A DNA stretch of 54,283 bases from Bacteroidales bacterium (GTDB lineage Bacteria > Bacteroidota > Bacteroidia > Bacteroidales > JAADJA01), in the NCBI GenBank assembly GCA_016783885.1, contig JADHVR010000001.1, positions 1-54,283 of the forward strand, in the 5' to 3' direction. Below the pieces are notes generated by a model. That model worked only from the letters and a program-made list of their open reading frames with translations, made no database searches and had not been told where the DNA came from. Position 1 is the first letter of the stretch. Every line of letters begins with the position of its first letter. This document shows positions 9,069 to 17,469 of the stretch, piece by piece. The position numbers and the translations under genes are program-made.

Positions 9069-9761
9069 ATGAAAAAAGCAAATTGTGTTTTAATTATTGT
9101 CATACTTGTTGTGGCAATAATAGGGTGCGACAAAAAATCATCATCCGACATTGATCCGGTGATTCCCTTTTACCAGGATTATAAAGTCGTTTATAAGAAA
9201 TATAAAAATCTGACCAAAGCTAAGGCAACATTCCGCGAAAAGAACAAAGATGGAATTCGGCTTGAATTGCAGCCCCCTGCCAAAATATTATGTAACGGTA
9301 AAACAAGCTCATTTTCAAATGTGGGTAATTATTTTTATAATTGGGAATTTTCAGGAAATGCCAATGCTTATTTTAAACTTACTGACAACAGATTACGCGT
9401 TTTTAATAACAGTATCCTGTTTTCCGAAATAAATGATATTGGTTTCCCCGAGAGTTTTAATACGGTTAACCTCAACGGCACATCCGTGTTACATTGGGCT
9501 GGTACAGCGCTGCAAGAGGGTGAGTTTGTTATGGCTATGATTTTACAGGATGATAAATTCAGTGGCAGTTATTTTAATGATACTATAGGCAGCACATCTC
9601 TTGCACTTACGAATGACATTATGTTTGACTTGGTCGCTGGGGATGCAGAGATTCTGCTCAGCCGCGAAACACATCTTGGGAACGTAAGTCAACCGGATGG
9701 CGATGCAGGGGGGCAAAGAATTATTCTTATTGAAACCAAGAAAGCAATTGTATTGAATTGA
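9069..9761 (+). CDS. lipoprotein of unknown function
   Basis: The 230-residue product starts with a lipoprotein signal (IVVILVVAIIGCDKK region, lipobox IIGC, Cys20), so it is exported and lipid-anchored. The mature part is beta-rich with many short hydrophobic strands and several aspartates/asparagines near GNVSQPDGDAGGQR. I do not recognise a family. It follows the small outer-membrane barrel by 28 bases on the same strand, so a shared envelope role is possible but unproven. The reading frame is intact and well bounded. Confidence 0.7.
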   Translation: MKKANCVLIIVILVVAIIGCDKKSSSDIDPVIPFYQDYKVVYKKYKNLTKAKATFREKNKDGIRLELQPPAKILCNGKTSSFSNVGNYFYNWEFSGNANAYFKLTDNRLRVFNNSILFSEINDIGFPESFNTVNLNGTSVLHWAGTALQEGEFVMAMILQDDKFSGSYFNDTIGSTSLALTNDIMFDLVAGDAEILLSRETHLGNVSQPDGDAGGQRIILIETKKAIVLN

Positions 9762-9894
9762 TGTTTCCGGGTGTTCCGTCGCACAAAACAGAAGCTTTAC
9801 AGAAAATGAAATATATCAATCACAACCCTGACTGCCAAAATCTGTGTCGCTCGCACCTCGCTATGCAGCTCCTGGTAGCCGGTTACTCAAGGCG
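9762..9894. other. convergent gap with GC-richer segment
   Basis: Bases 9843-9894 are GC-richer than their surroundings and contain TGTGTCGCTCGC, which closely matches TGTGTCGCTTGC in the 43.3 kb repeat region, plus AAGGCGTTAAC at the end. No terminator hairpin with a T-run and no coding frame is obvious. It may be a fragment of a dispersed repeat. Confidence 0.35.
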
Positions 9895-10419
9895 TTAACC
9901 TTTTTTTACTGCACATCCCGGGCATATTAACCTCATTTTACACATTGCACAGGTTTTTTTCCTGCTGATAGCTCCACTGTAAAACGAAACCAAAAGCAGA
10001 AAAACAAGAACAACAATTTTTAATACCGTAAATTCCTGAAAAAGAGAAATAATAATTAAAACAAGAGGGATTAGAGTTAAAAGTCCGTAAATGAACGGGG
10101 CGATTTTTATACCGGTACTTTTTGAGAAGTTTTCAATTTTCCCTTTTTTAAAAAGTAAAGCCGATAGTTTTCCCCAGCCAAGACAACACCATTTATCGTA
10201 ATAATAACAGTTTTTACAAACAATTTTTCGCAACACAATACCAATCATAATAATTGCAAAAGCAAGATATATCCATGCTGCAACCGGGCTTAAAAACCAG
10301 CAGCCGATAGTTCCTGATGCAATCCAAAGGAACATGATGAAATTGCCGAAGAATATGCCGGTTTTGGAATATTCTTCTACTCCTTGTTCATAGATTATTA
10401 ATTCTTTTTGCTTATTCAT
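9895..10419 (-). CDS. cysteine-rich four-helix membrane protein, unknown function
   Basis: The 174-residue protein has four predicted membrane helices in two pairs (about residues 23-43, 46-64, 106-124 and 130-149). Cysteines cluster after the second helix (CKNCYYYDKWCCLGWG) and at the C-terminus (CAMCKMRLICPGCAVKKG), giving CxxC pairs able to bind metal or an Fe-S centre on the cytoplasmic side. I do not recognise a family. It sits at the end of the plus-strand esterase/barrel/lipoprotein group, on the opposite strand, so it is probably a separate transcription unit. Metal-linked redox or regulatory roles are guesses. Confidence 0.65.
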   Translation of the reverse strand: MNKQKELIIYEQGVEEYSKTGIFFGNFIMFLWIASGTIGCWFLSPVAAWIYLAFAIIMIGIVLRKIVCKNCYYYDKWCCLGWGKLSALLFKKGKIENFSKSTGIKIAPFIYGLLTLIPLVLIIISLFQEFTVLKIVVLVFLLLVSFYSGAISRKKTCAMCKMRLICPGCAVKKG

Positions 10420-10433
10420 TTTATTTCAATTTT

Positions 10434-10562
10434 TTATCCGTGCAAATCCGTGTTATTTGTATTTTATTTTTTTATTCTCTGTGCCTTTGCGCCTTTGTGT
10501 TTAAAATATTTGTTTGATTGAACGCTGAGATGCAGGGATTTTATTTTTTGTTATTTGTGAAT
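10434..10562. repeat. degenerate ATCCGTGCAAATCCGTG-type repeat
   Basis: The gap between two minus-strand genes contains ATCCGTGCAAATCCGTGTT, then CTGTGCCTTTGCGCCTTTGTG, and ends with GTTATTTGTGAATG. Closely related word series occur at 4262-4363 and 12081-12229. These look like low-complexity dispersed repeats, not coding sequence. Confidence 0.55.
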
Positions 10563-10568
10563 GTTCCA

Positions 10569-12074
10569 TTATTTCAAAACAACCTTCATCTCAACTTTCT
10601 CCAGCCCCGGCAAATTAATGTATGCTTCATCTTTGTTGAAATCTGCCCAGTTCTCTCCGTTTATTGTTACTTCTTCAATTTTTACAGATAAATCTTCAAT
10701 TGGAGACGGATAAAATTTTTCATTTTCCTTTGGAGATTGAATGCAATAATAAAGCTCAACGGGTTTTTCATTTACCCACAAATCCAGATAAAGAGAAATT
10801 AACAGATTGTATTCCATTGCATGATAACATGTTTTATCAGGAGCAGCTTTTATATCATCTTTTATTTTCCCGTCAAGGAAAACGCCTCTGTAAGTGTCGC
10901 CATATTTTTTATCAATAAAATATTTATTCCAAAAATCAGCACCTTTTTTGAAATGCTTAAGATATTTTTTATCTCCGGTAAGTTTATAATTAAAAATGTC
11001 AAACATATTTCCATAAACCTGTATCCACCAATATGAAAAATCGGTATGCATCGAAGGGTCTTTTCTTCCTGAATTACTGTACCATGCTCCATTTTCAGCA
11101 ACTCCCCATTTATAAATTTTTTCCGTAATAGCCTTTGTTGAATCTAAATATTCCTTTTTTTCCGTTAAAAGATAAAGCCTGTAAAACATCCATACAAGCT
11201 CCTGATTATGACCGATATTTATTTCCGTTTTTAAATTACTATTTCTTGTTATACAATTCCAATCTTTATCAAATGGTTCTATAATCCAATCGGTTTCAGG
11301 ACATTGCATTTTATCTAAAGCAACATTCATAATTCTTTCCGCCTGCTCAAGATATTTGTCATCCCTTGTGGCAAGGTACAGGTAAAGCATGTAGCTGGAA
11401 ACAGGAACAACTTCCGATGAGAAATTTTTCCCGTAAGATTTTACGCTTAAATCCCTGTTTAAAACATCATAGAAGCCACCATTGATAGTGTCCTGTCTTT
11501 TTGTCTCTGCAATTTCGTTTGATTTTTCAATGTATCGAAGTACATTTTTATCATGGGTAACCAAATAATACAACGACAATCCTGTGTTTGTATAAAATTG
11601 CACAAAGGTATTTTTTGTGGAATCTGTCGGATTTCCTTGTTTGTCAAGACGATTGTACCATCCGCCATATTCTTTGTCCCACGCATGTTCCAAAAGAAAA
11701 TCCACGGCACCGGAAGCAATATTTAAGTATTTTTCTTCGCCTGTAAAAAGATAGGCAACAGAATAACCGAAAATATGCCTTGAAATCATGCTCGGATGTT
11801 TTTCGGTTCCTTTGATTTGATTCCAGCTTCTGTCAAAATTTGTGATAAAAGCCCCGTCAACAGTATCAAGGGAATGTTCTAACCAGTATGGCATAATGTC
11901 CGTTAATGCTTGGTTTCTCCAGAAATTTCCTTCAAAAACATTAGTGTCGGCAACAGCAGATTTTTCAGCATCAGTGCTTTCCTGATTTTTTGGATTTGAG
12001 CATCCTGATAAAACAAAGCAAGCCATTATGGCAAGCAAATAAGACAGTTTTGATTTTTTAATTTGATTTTTCAT
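10569..12074 (-). CDS. AGE-family (N-acylglucosamine/cellobiose 2-epimerase-like) lipoprotein
   Basis: I chose the start at 12074 (MKNQIKKSKLS), because the 25 residues upstream merely translate the intergenic repeat. The 501-residue product has a lipobox (CFVLSGC, Cys25), so the mature protein is lipid-anchored outside the cytoplasm. The remainder is an (alpha/alpha)6 barrel with AGE-family signatures: FWRNQALTDIMPYWLEH, DGAFITNFDR, the GHNQELVWMFYRL helix and the late CYHAMEYN segment. The family includes GlcNAc 2-epimerase, cellobiose 2-epimerase and mannose isomerases, all normally cytoplasmic, so an exported member is notable. It may act on oligosaccharides released by the nearby GH9 and beta-helix enzymes. 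Fold is confident; the reaction is not. Confidence 0.82.
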   Translation of the reverse strand: MKNQIKKSKLSYLLAIMACFVLSGCSNPKNQESTDAEKSAVADTNVFEGNFWRNQALTDIMPYWLEHSLDTVDGAFITNFDRSWNQIKGTEKHPSMISRHIFGYSVAYLFTGEEKYLNIASGAVDFLLEHAWDKEYGGWYNRLDKQGNPTDSTKNTFVQFYTNTGLSLYYLVTHDKNVLRYIEKSNEIAETKRQDTINGGFYDVLNRDLSVKSYGKNFSSEVVPVSSYMLYLYLATRDDKYLEQAERIMNVALDKMQCPETDWIIEPFDKDWNCITRNSNLKTEINIGHNQELVWMFYRLYLLTEKKEYLDSTKAITEKIYKWGVAENGAWYSNSGRKDPSMHTDFSYWWIQVYGNMFDIFNYKLTGDKKYLKHFKKGADFWNKYFIDKKYGDTYRGVFLDGKIKDDIKAAPDKTCYHAMEYNLLISLYLDLWVNEKPVELYYCIQSPKENEKFYPSPIEDLSVKIEEVTINGENWADFNKDEAYINLPGLEKVEMKVVLK

Positions 12075-12080
12075 TTTTAT

Positions 12081-12229
12081 AGAACGCAGATGACGCAGAT
12101 TACGCGGATTTTCGCAGATTTGATTATTAGTTATTTGTGAATGTTTCATTTTTATTTCTCCTTATATTTATTAAAATTAATTTTTTATCCGTGTAAATCT
12201 GTGTAATCTGCGTCATCTGCGTTCTATTA
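12081..12229. repeat. degenerate GACGCAGATT/ATCCGTGTAAATC repeat, two blocks
   Basis: Block one (12081-12120) reads AGAACGCAGATGACGCAGAT followed by TACGCGGATTTTCGCAGATT. Block two (12187-12229) reads ATCCGTGTAAATCTGTGTAA and TCTGCGTCATCTGCGTTCTA, largely the reverse complement of block one, so the pair forms an imperfect inverted repeat. Between them is TTAGTTATTTGTGAAT, also present at 4262 and similar to 10549. The repeat extends one reading frame into a false N-terminus for the AGE-family gene. Confidence 0.6.
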
Positions 12230-14467
12230 TCATCTACGTTCCATTGTCATCCGTGTTCTATACTCATCATTATACAATCCTATTTTTTCAATCGGTATCT
12301 TTTTGAACCCGAGTTTATAAGCCGGGGAATTATCGTTCAACTGGAATTTTTCTTTTGCAATATCTTCGAAACCGGGATTTTCTTTTGAAAATTTATTTCC
12401 TTTCATCTTTTCCATAGTTTCAACATGACCATATTGAAATATTTGGAAATTATCCGATTGATCAGTTTCCTGGCTTTCTCTCAATATTATAGTATCGCCA
12501 ATTAAATTATTCTTTACTTCAATTATTTCAAAATTAACACCGTCATACAAATCAATAAATCTTCCACCAAAAGAAACGTTACGAATAACTTTATTATTTT
12601 TCGGTACTGCCGGATCATCATCATAGAGAGCTAACAGTTTCGGATATTTTTCGCTATAAGGCGGCTGGTTAAAATTTACTGCATCCATTCCATCGAATAG
12701 CGTACTGACGTGAATTTTACTCGATTTATCAAAAAAATACTTTGCCCAACTTAAACCACGTGCATCAACTTGAACAGAAGGCTCACATTCTACAAAAATA
12801 TTGTTTTCAATAACATTATCTCTTCCGCCACCAATAAACGCAGCTCGTCCTGCCTTGTAAAAAACGTTGCCAAATATTGTTGTTCCGCTTGTAAAATCAT
12901 CAAGATAAACCGCACGGACACCATGCAAACCAGGACCAAAAAGGTGATGGAAATAATTGTAGCGAATTATATTACCGCGACAAGTCCAGTCTCTTCCGAT
13001 GTAAAATGCACCTACATCACCGGTTTCTTTTGCAATATCGTGAATTTCATTAAATTCAAGGATGTGTTCATTTCCACCAAAAAGCACACCGGCATGAGGC
13101 GAATCATGAATGTAGTTATGAGACAACCGATTGCCTACGCCGTTCATACTAATAGCCGGACTATATGTTCTGAAAACTCTTCCGAAATTGTAGATATGAT
13201 TGTTTTCAGCATAATTGTTTGCCGGCGTCAAAGTCTTACGGTCACCGCCGGTTAGTTGAATTCCGCAGCCGGCAATTCCATAAATATCACAACTAAGGAT
13301 TCCATTTTTTTTACCACTATCAATAATAACAGCCGTATTGCCGAGATTCCGAAAAACACAACCGGCAATTTTATTACTATTACCACCAATAATCCTGACT
13401 GCTGTCGTTCGGGAGCATTTAAAGGTAATGGCTTCAATATTAAGATAAGAAGTGTTTTCCAAAACAAAAAACGGTTCTTCCATAACAGAAACAGTAACTT
13501 CTGCTTTATTAATATTTTCAGGCGGAAAAAAATATAGTTTCCCTGTTTTTCGGTTTATGTAATATTCGCCCGGAGAATCCAATTCTTCGAGAACATTCAG
13601 AAAATAAAACCGTTGTCCTTTAGTATAACCAGTACCATTATAAGGTGCAGCCGGATAGATTTCTTTTTTCTCAGTATCAATTTTTTCTATTTTATTATAA
13701 GTTTCCGACCAATCCCACGACCAATATCCATGCATCCAAATATCTTCTGTCTGCCAATATTCCGGCCGATTACTTTCATACGTAAACCTGCCATAATGCC
13801 TTCCAACCGGAATATCAAAACGTTTATGAGGCAAATTCCCTTCATAAATCAGCTCTGTTCCGAATTGTGGCACTGTAGCAATTTTCAGCCAGCCTTCATT
13901 TGGATAACGGGCTAATGTCATTGCTTTACCGTTAAAAAACAATTCCATCGCCAACGGTTTACGCGAATGAAAAGTTAACTCCATCGGTTTTAATCCCGCA
14001 CGTGCGGGATCACAAACGAGGATTGAATCATGATAAGGTTTTTCAATTCGTTTTAAAATCTCAGCATCTTTAATTTTTGTAAAACCTGATATTGTTTTCC
14101 CACCAGAAAAAACAACTCTCTCTCCAGGATAGGAGCGCCAGGTAATTGGAGCGTTTTTTTCTCCCGAGTCTTCTGTAGTCAATTTGATTGCCTTTGATAT
14201 TGAATAATTTCCTTCACGTACATAAACTGTTATTCCAACGGCAGGCAATTTACCCGTCTTTTTTAATTCACGAATTGTTTCCTGTGCTTTTTGGAAAGTC
14301 GCATAAGGACCGTCAGTTTCATTTTTGTTCGGTTCGGCTAATTTTCCTGACCAACTATCATTTCCTAATGGAGCGATAAATAAGGCATTATTTGCTATTT
14401 TTTCGGATGAGCATCTAAAAAGTAAAAGCAAAACAAATACAAAGAATAAAATTTTAGATGTTTTCAT
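12230..14467 (-). CDS. right-handed beta-helix lipoprotein, GH141-like
   Basis: The 745-residue exported lipoprotein has a short signal with lipobox LLFRC (Cys19). Its first mature segment FIAPLGNDSWSGKL, followed by PYATFQKAQETIRELKK and a YPGERVVFSGG motif, is typical of the large beta-helix proteins that include GH141 (xylanase/fucosidase) enzymes. The middle (about 340-570) holds repeating rungs rich in N, G, H and I/V, such as HNYIHDSPHAGVLFGGNEH. GH141 members attack pectin/xylan side structures; assignment here is by resemblance only. It lies upstream of the AGE-family gene on the same strand, separated by repeat DNA, in the carbohydrate cluster. A polysaccharide lyase of another beta-helix family is the main alternative. 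Confidence 0.75.
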   Translation of the reverse strand: MKTSKILFFVFVLLLLFRCSSEKIANNALFIAPLGNDSWSGKLAEPNKNETDGPYATFQKAQETIRELKKTGKLPAVGITVYVREGNYSISKAIKLTTEDSGEKNAPITWRSYPGERVVFSGGKTISGFTKIKDAEILKRIEKPYHDSILVCDPARAGLKPMELTFHSRKPLAMELFFNGKAMTLARYPNEGWLKIATVPQFGTELIYEGNLPHKRFDIPVGRHYGRFTYESNRPEYWQTEDIWMHGYWSWDWSETYNKIEKIDTEKKEIYPAAPYNGTGYTKGQRFYFLNVLEELDSPGEYYINRKTGKLYFFPPENINKAEVTVSVMEEPFFVLENTSYLNIEAITFKCSRTTAVRIIGGNSNKIAGCVFRNLGNTAVIIDSGKKNGILSCDIYGIAGCGIQLTGGDRKTLTPANNYAENNHIYNFGRVFRTYSPAISMNGVGNRLSHNYIHDSPHAGVLFGGNEHILEFNEIHDIAKETGDVGAFYIGRDWTCRGNIIRYNYFHHLFGPGLHGVRAVYLDDFTSGTTIFGNVFYKAGRAAFIGGGRDNVIENNIFVECEPSVQVDARGLSWAKYFFDKSSKIHVSTLFDGMDAVNFNQPPYSEKYPKLLALYDDDPAVPKNNKVIRNVSFGGRFIDLYDGVNFEIIEVKNNLIGDTIILRESQETDQSDNFQIFQYGHVETMEKMKGNKFSKENPGFEDIAKEKFQLNDNSPAYKLGFKKIPIEKIGLYNDEYRTRMTMERR

Positions 14468-14543
14468 TATGTTGTTCCATTTTTAAATTAATTGGAGTAA
14501 ATAAATTTCCCCACGTATCCTTTGCTTTCCCTGCAGTAAAAAA

Positions 14544-16082
14544 TTACAAAGTAAACTTGTGTTTCCCTGCCTCAATACTTTTTGTTACTGTTTTTTCCCC
14601 ATTGTTGATTATCAAAATGAAGGGTAATGATGTTTGGGTGGTAATTTCAATTGGGTCATTTAATGATTCTCTTTGATTACAAAATATTTCGATGGGTTCA
14701 TTGTCAAAAAGCAGATTTCTAACTCCCAATTTCTCGGTGGAAAGTAAATTCCAATAAACAGTATTTGCCGGAACATCCAATGTGATACCGATATAATTTT
14801 CAATTAATTGGGTTATGGGCCCCACAGCCGACCATCCCACAAAATCAGGTTTTGCCAGATTGCCAGGTTCAACAAATTCAGGGGCATAGTTTTCCCAAAC
14901 CGTGCCGGTTTCTTTGAAAACTGCTGACATATTATTTAAATGATTGCAGACAATTTCCCTGGATAGTTGATGGCGGTTGTTAGCGGCCAGACCTTTAACA
15001 ATCATGTGGTTGGTAGGCGCCCAGATACTGCCCAGCCAATAGTGGCCGGTTTTTACATATTTAGGATGATCGCCAGAAAGTGTCGGCACACGGTGCAAGC
15101 GGTTAAACGAACTTGGGTCATTAAGGTGCGACACTAATTTTTCAACTTGATGTTTATTGGTGATACGTGCCCAGAGAGGCCAAAAGGAAGCCACTGTTTT
15201 TACTTTAAGGAACGAACCATCTTTATCCAGGTCCCAGTAAATACCGTCTTCTTCGCACCACATGCTTGAATTTATCAGTTGTTCAAGTTCATTATAAAGA
15301 TCCTGAAATTCTTTCTCAATCTCTTTATCGCCTGCAATACGTGCCAATTTCACCATATAGTAAGCCGACATGGCTTCAATGGCGTCATAATCTATCCAGC
15401 TATGTGGCGGATAAGGTTTGTTGGCAATGCTGCGCGGTGAGTTGTCCATGCCGCTTCCCCAGCCCGACCACCAATAATGTCCATTGGGATGACGGCGGTT
15501 TTGCCGCACCCAGTTGGAATATTTTTTTAAAATGGGCAATATTTTGGGAATACGCGAACTATCGCCTGTGTGGCAATAATATTCGTATTCCATCCAGGAA
15601 AAGAGGTTGTTGCGCGTGAACCAGCTTGTTTCAGTACCCTGGTCGTCCGTTCCGTCGGATTTGCGAATCACCCCGGCAATGGCTCCGTCGGCGTGCTGCT
15701 TGCGGTAGAAATTATCGAGGCTGACTATATTCGGTAGCGCTCCCTGTGAATATTTAGCCCAGGCAACGGAAAAGCAGGTGTCCCATTGAAAAATTCGTCT
15801 GTCAAAAGCAGCATCAACGTATTGTTCAACAAATCCATTTTCAGGTGTTCCCCTCTCCGTTTTGCTCAGCCCAATCTGCCAGCATTTTTGATACATGGCA
15901 ATTAAATCGGGGCGTGATGGAATTATAGGTTCAGGGACTGTTTTCAGTAAGCTGTTAAGTTTGCTTTTCTTCAGAACTTCAGTATCCTGGGCCGCCACCT
16001 TTTTATTAAACTTAAATAATGCCAGAGGGCTTAGGCTAATTAAAAATATGGCTTTAAGGACAGTACGCCTGTTAAAATTCAT
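14544..16082 (-). CDS. MGH1-like glycoside hydrolase with Tat-like signal
   Basis: I favour the start at 16082 (MNFNRRTVLKAIFLI), which puts a twin-arginine motif near the N-terminus; a start at 16133 would add 17 residues. The 512-residue product is an (alpha/alpha)6 protein resembling the mannosylglycerate-hydrolase/GH63 superfamily. Landmarks are FQWDTCFSVAWAKY, the YWWSGWGSGMDNSPR loop, HYWLGSIWAPTNHMIVKGL and VWENYAPEF, which probably carries a catalytic acid. A short beta-sandwich-like tail follows. Family members remove terminal glucosyl or mannosyl groups from oligosaccharides; specificity here is unknown. It is 76 bases upstream of the beta-helix gene on the same strand and likely works on the same glycan. 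Confidence 0.8.
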   Translation of the reverse strand: MNFNRRTVLKAIFLISLSPLALFKFNKKVAAQDTEVLKKSKLNSLLKTVPEPIIPSRPDLIAMYQKCWQIGLSKTERGTPENGFVEQYVDAAFDRRIFQWDTCFSVAWAKYSQGALPNIVSLDNFYRKQHADGAIAGVIRKSDGTDDQGTETSWFTRNNLFSWMEYEYYCHTGDSSRIPKILPILKKYSNWVRQNRRHPNGHYWWSGWGSGMDNSPRSIANKPYPPHSWIDYDAIEAMSAYYMVKLARIAGDKEIEKEFQDLYNELEQLINSSMWCEEDGIYWDLDKDGSFLKVKTVASFWPLWARITNKHQVEKLVSHLNDPSSFNRLHRVPTLSGDHPKYVKTGHYWLGSIWAPTNHMIVKGLAANNRHQLSREIVCNHLNNMSAVFKETGTVWENYAPEFVEPGNLAKPDFVGWSAVGPITQLIENYIGITLDVPANTVYWNLLSTEKLGVRNLLFDNEPIEIFCNQRESLNDPIEITTQTSLPFILIINNGEKTVTKSIEAGKHKFTL

Positions 16083-16212
16083 GATACCTTGATTTTTTCT
16101 CGAATAATATTCAACTTTTTTTTTGTTTTCCATAATTAATCCTATAATAATTTTGTAAATTTAATGCAAAAAACGCAACAGCACTATTTACTTTATTTCC
16201 CCACTTTGAGGA

Positions 16213-16326
16213 TTAAATTGTGGGAAAACCACCGCTTTCGTGATGACCGATCAGGGAAAGTCCCTTCTCTTGTGCATAAGCCACTATAAATATAAAACTG
16301 AACAAATAAAAAATATGATTACGCAT
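16213..16326 (-). pseudogene. 37-codon fragment of an exported protein
   Basis: A short frame starting MRNHIFYLFSFIFIVAYAQE encodes a convincing signal peptide ending at AYAQ, then only about 18 further residues before a TAA stop. That is too short for a mature exported enzyme, so it is probably the surviving 5' end of a deleted gene of the carbohydrate cluster. A real small secreted peptide is possible. It fills the gap between the GHL10 and MGH1-like genes. Confidence 0.35.
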
Positions 16327-16370
16327 GTTAGTTCCTTTTATTATTGTTAAAATTTTTATTTAAAGATGTT

Positions 16371-17411
16371 TTATTTAAAAACAGACGACTTCAACTTATC
16401 CATAAATTCATCAGTCAACGAAGTGCCTGAAAAGAAAGTTACTCCGTCAGCACCTTCTTCTCTTGTAATTATTACTTCCTGAACCACACCTTCGGGAGTA
16501 TTTTTATTATGTGATGAATGACAGGCAATACCCGGATAAATCAGGCATTTTCCATTTGTTGCTTTTAAAGCTCGTTTAACTGATTTTCTGAAAACATCAA
16601 GATCATTAGTGTATTGCATAGGGCAGATAATATCAACGAGTCCTTCCTTTGCCCAAAGCTCCCAGTCTTGTCCTATTAAAACTTTTGCTGTTTCGCTGTC
16701 AGGAAAAACATCAACACCCAAAACAACATTTTTCCCTGATTTATTGATTATATCTTTTATTTCTCTTACGAGAGAAGTTACCTGTTCGGCATTCCATTTA
16801 ATCCATTCGCACCAAACCATGCTCCCGCAATCATGGTGCACTTCAAGGGGAGAATAACCATACTCTTTTTTAAAGGCTTCACAGGTTGTTTTATCATAGC
16901 TGAATCCCTGATTTGTCTGAAATCGGATATAATCAAGGTGGATGCCGTCAATATCGTATTTCAGTGCTTCTGAAACCTGATTAACAAAATATTTTTTCAC
17001 TCCGGGATGTGCAATGTTAAGGTTAGGGTAAATTTCTCCTTTCATACCACGAATAAGCCATTCCGGATGTTCTTTTATTTCCCCTACGAGCTTTACCCGT
17101 TGACCGGGGCAAAAGATAGGATGTACTTTTATGGTCCTTTTGTGAGCTTCCTCTAACAATACCTCCAGGAAGTCCCAATCTCTTTTATGTTGGTCATTCA
17201 TGCTGTAAAAACAAAAAAGGTTGTTGATGCCGATTTTGGTATAGTTATCCAACATTTCCTGCATTTGCAGAACAGCCGTGTTTTTCTCCTGGTCAAAGAT
17301 ACTGGAATGTATCCAAACTGCTCTCCCTTCTTCCGCTGACTTGCTCTGTGAAAAAAGAATAAACGGAAAAATGAAAATAGCGCTGAGTAAAATGAATTTC
17401 ATTTTTTTCAT
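16371..17411 (-). CDS. exported GHL10-type (family 10-like) glycosyl hydrolase
   Basis: I chose the start at 17411 (MKKMKFILLSAIF), giving a signal peptide ending at ILFSQ; a start at 17483 would overlap the upstream HAD gene. The 346-residue product is a TIM-barrel protein of the GHL10/DUF187 group: EEGRAVWIHSSIFDQ at the first strand, YTKIGINNLFCFY, DIDGIHLDYIRFQT with the expected acidic pair, GVDVFPDSE, DIICPMQYTND and DGVTFFSGTS at the final strand. Known relatives act on peptidoglycan-like or plant-type glycans, but most are uncharacterised. It is the 5'-most gene of the minus-strand carbohydrate cluster. Confidence 0.82.
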   Translation of the reverse strand: MKKMKFILLSAIFIFPFILFSQSKSAEEGRAVWIHSSIFDQEKNTAVLQMQEMLDNYTKIGINNLFCFYSMNDQHKRDWDFLEVLLEEAHKRTIKVHPIFCPGQRVKLVGEIKEHPEWLIRGMKGEIYPNLNIAHPGVKKYFVNQVSEALKYDIDGIHLDYIRFQTNQGFSYDKTTCEAFKKEYGYSPLEVHHDCGSMVWCEWIKWNAEQVTSLVREIKDIINKSGKNVVLGVDVFPDSETAKVLIGQDWELWAKEGLVDIICPMQYTNDLDVFRKSVKRALKATNGKCLIYPGIACHSSHNKNTPEGVVQEVIITREEGADGVTFFSGTSLTDEFMDKLKSSVFK

Positions 17412-17469
17412 AATGAATAAATGTTTGATTTTGAAAGCAAAGATATAAATCAATTTAGTTTTTAATTTG

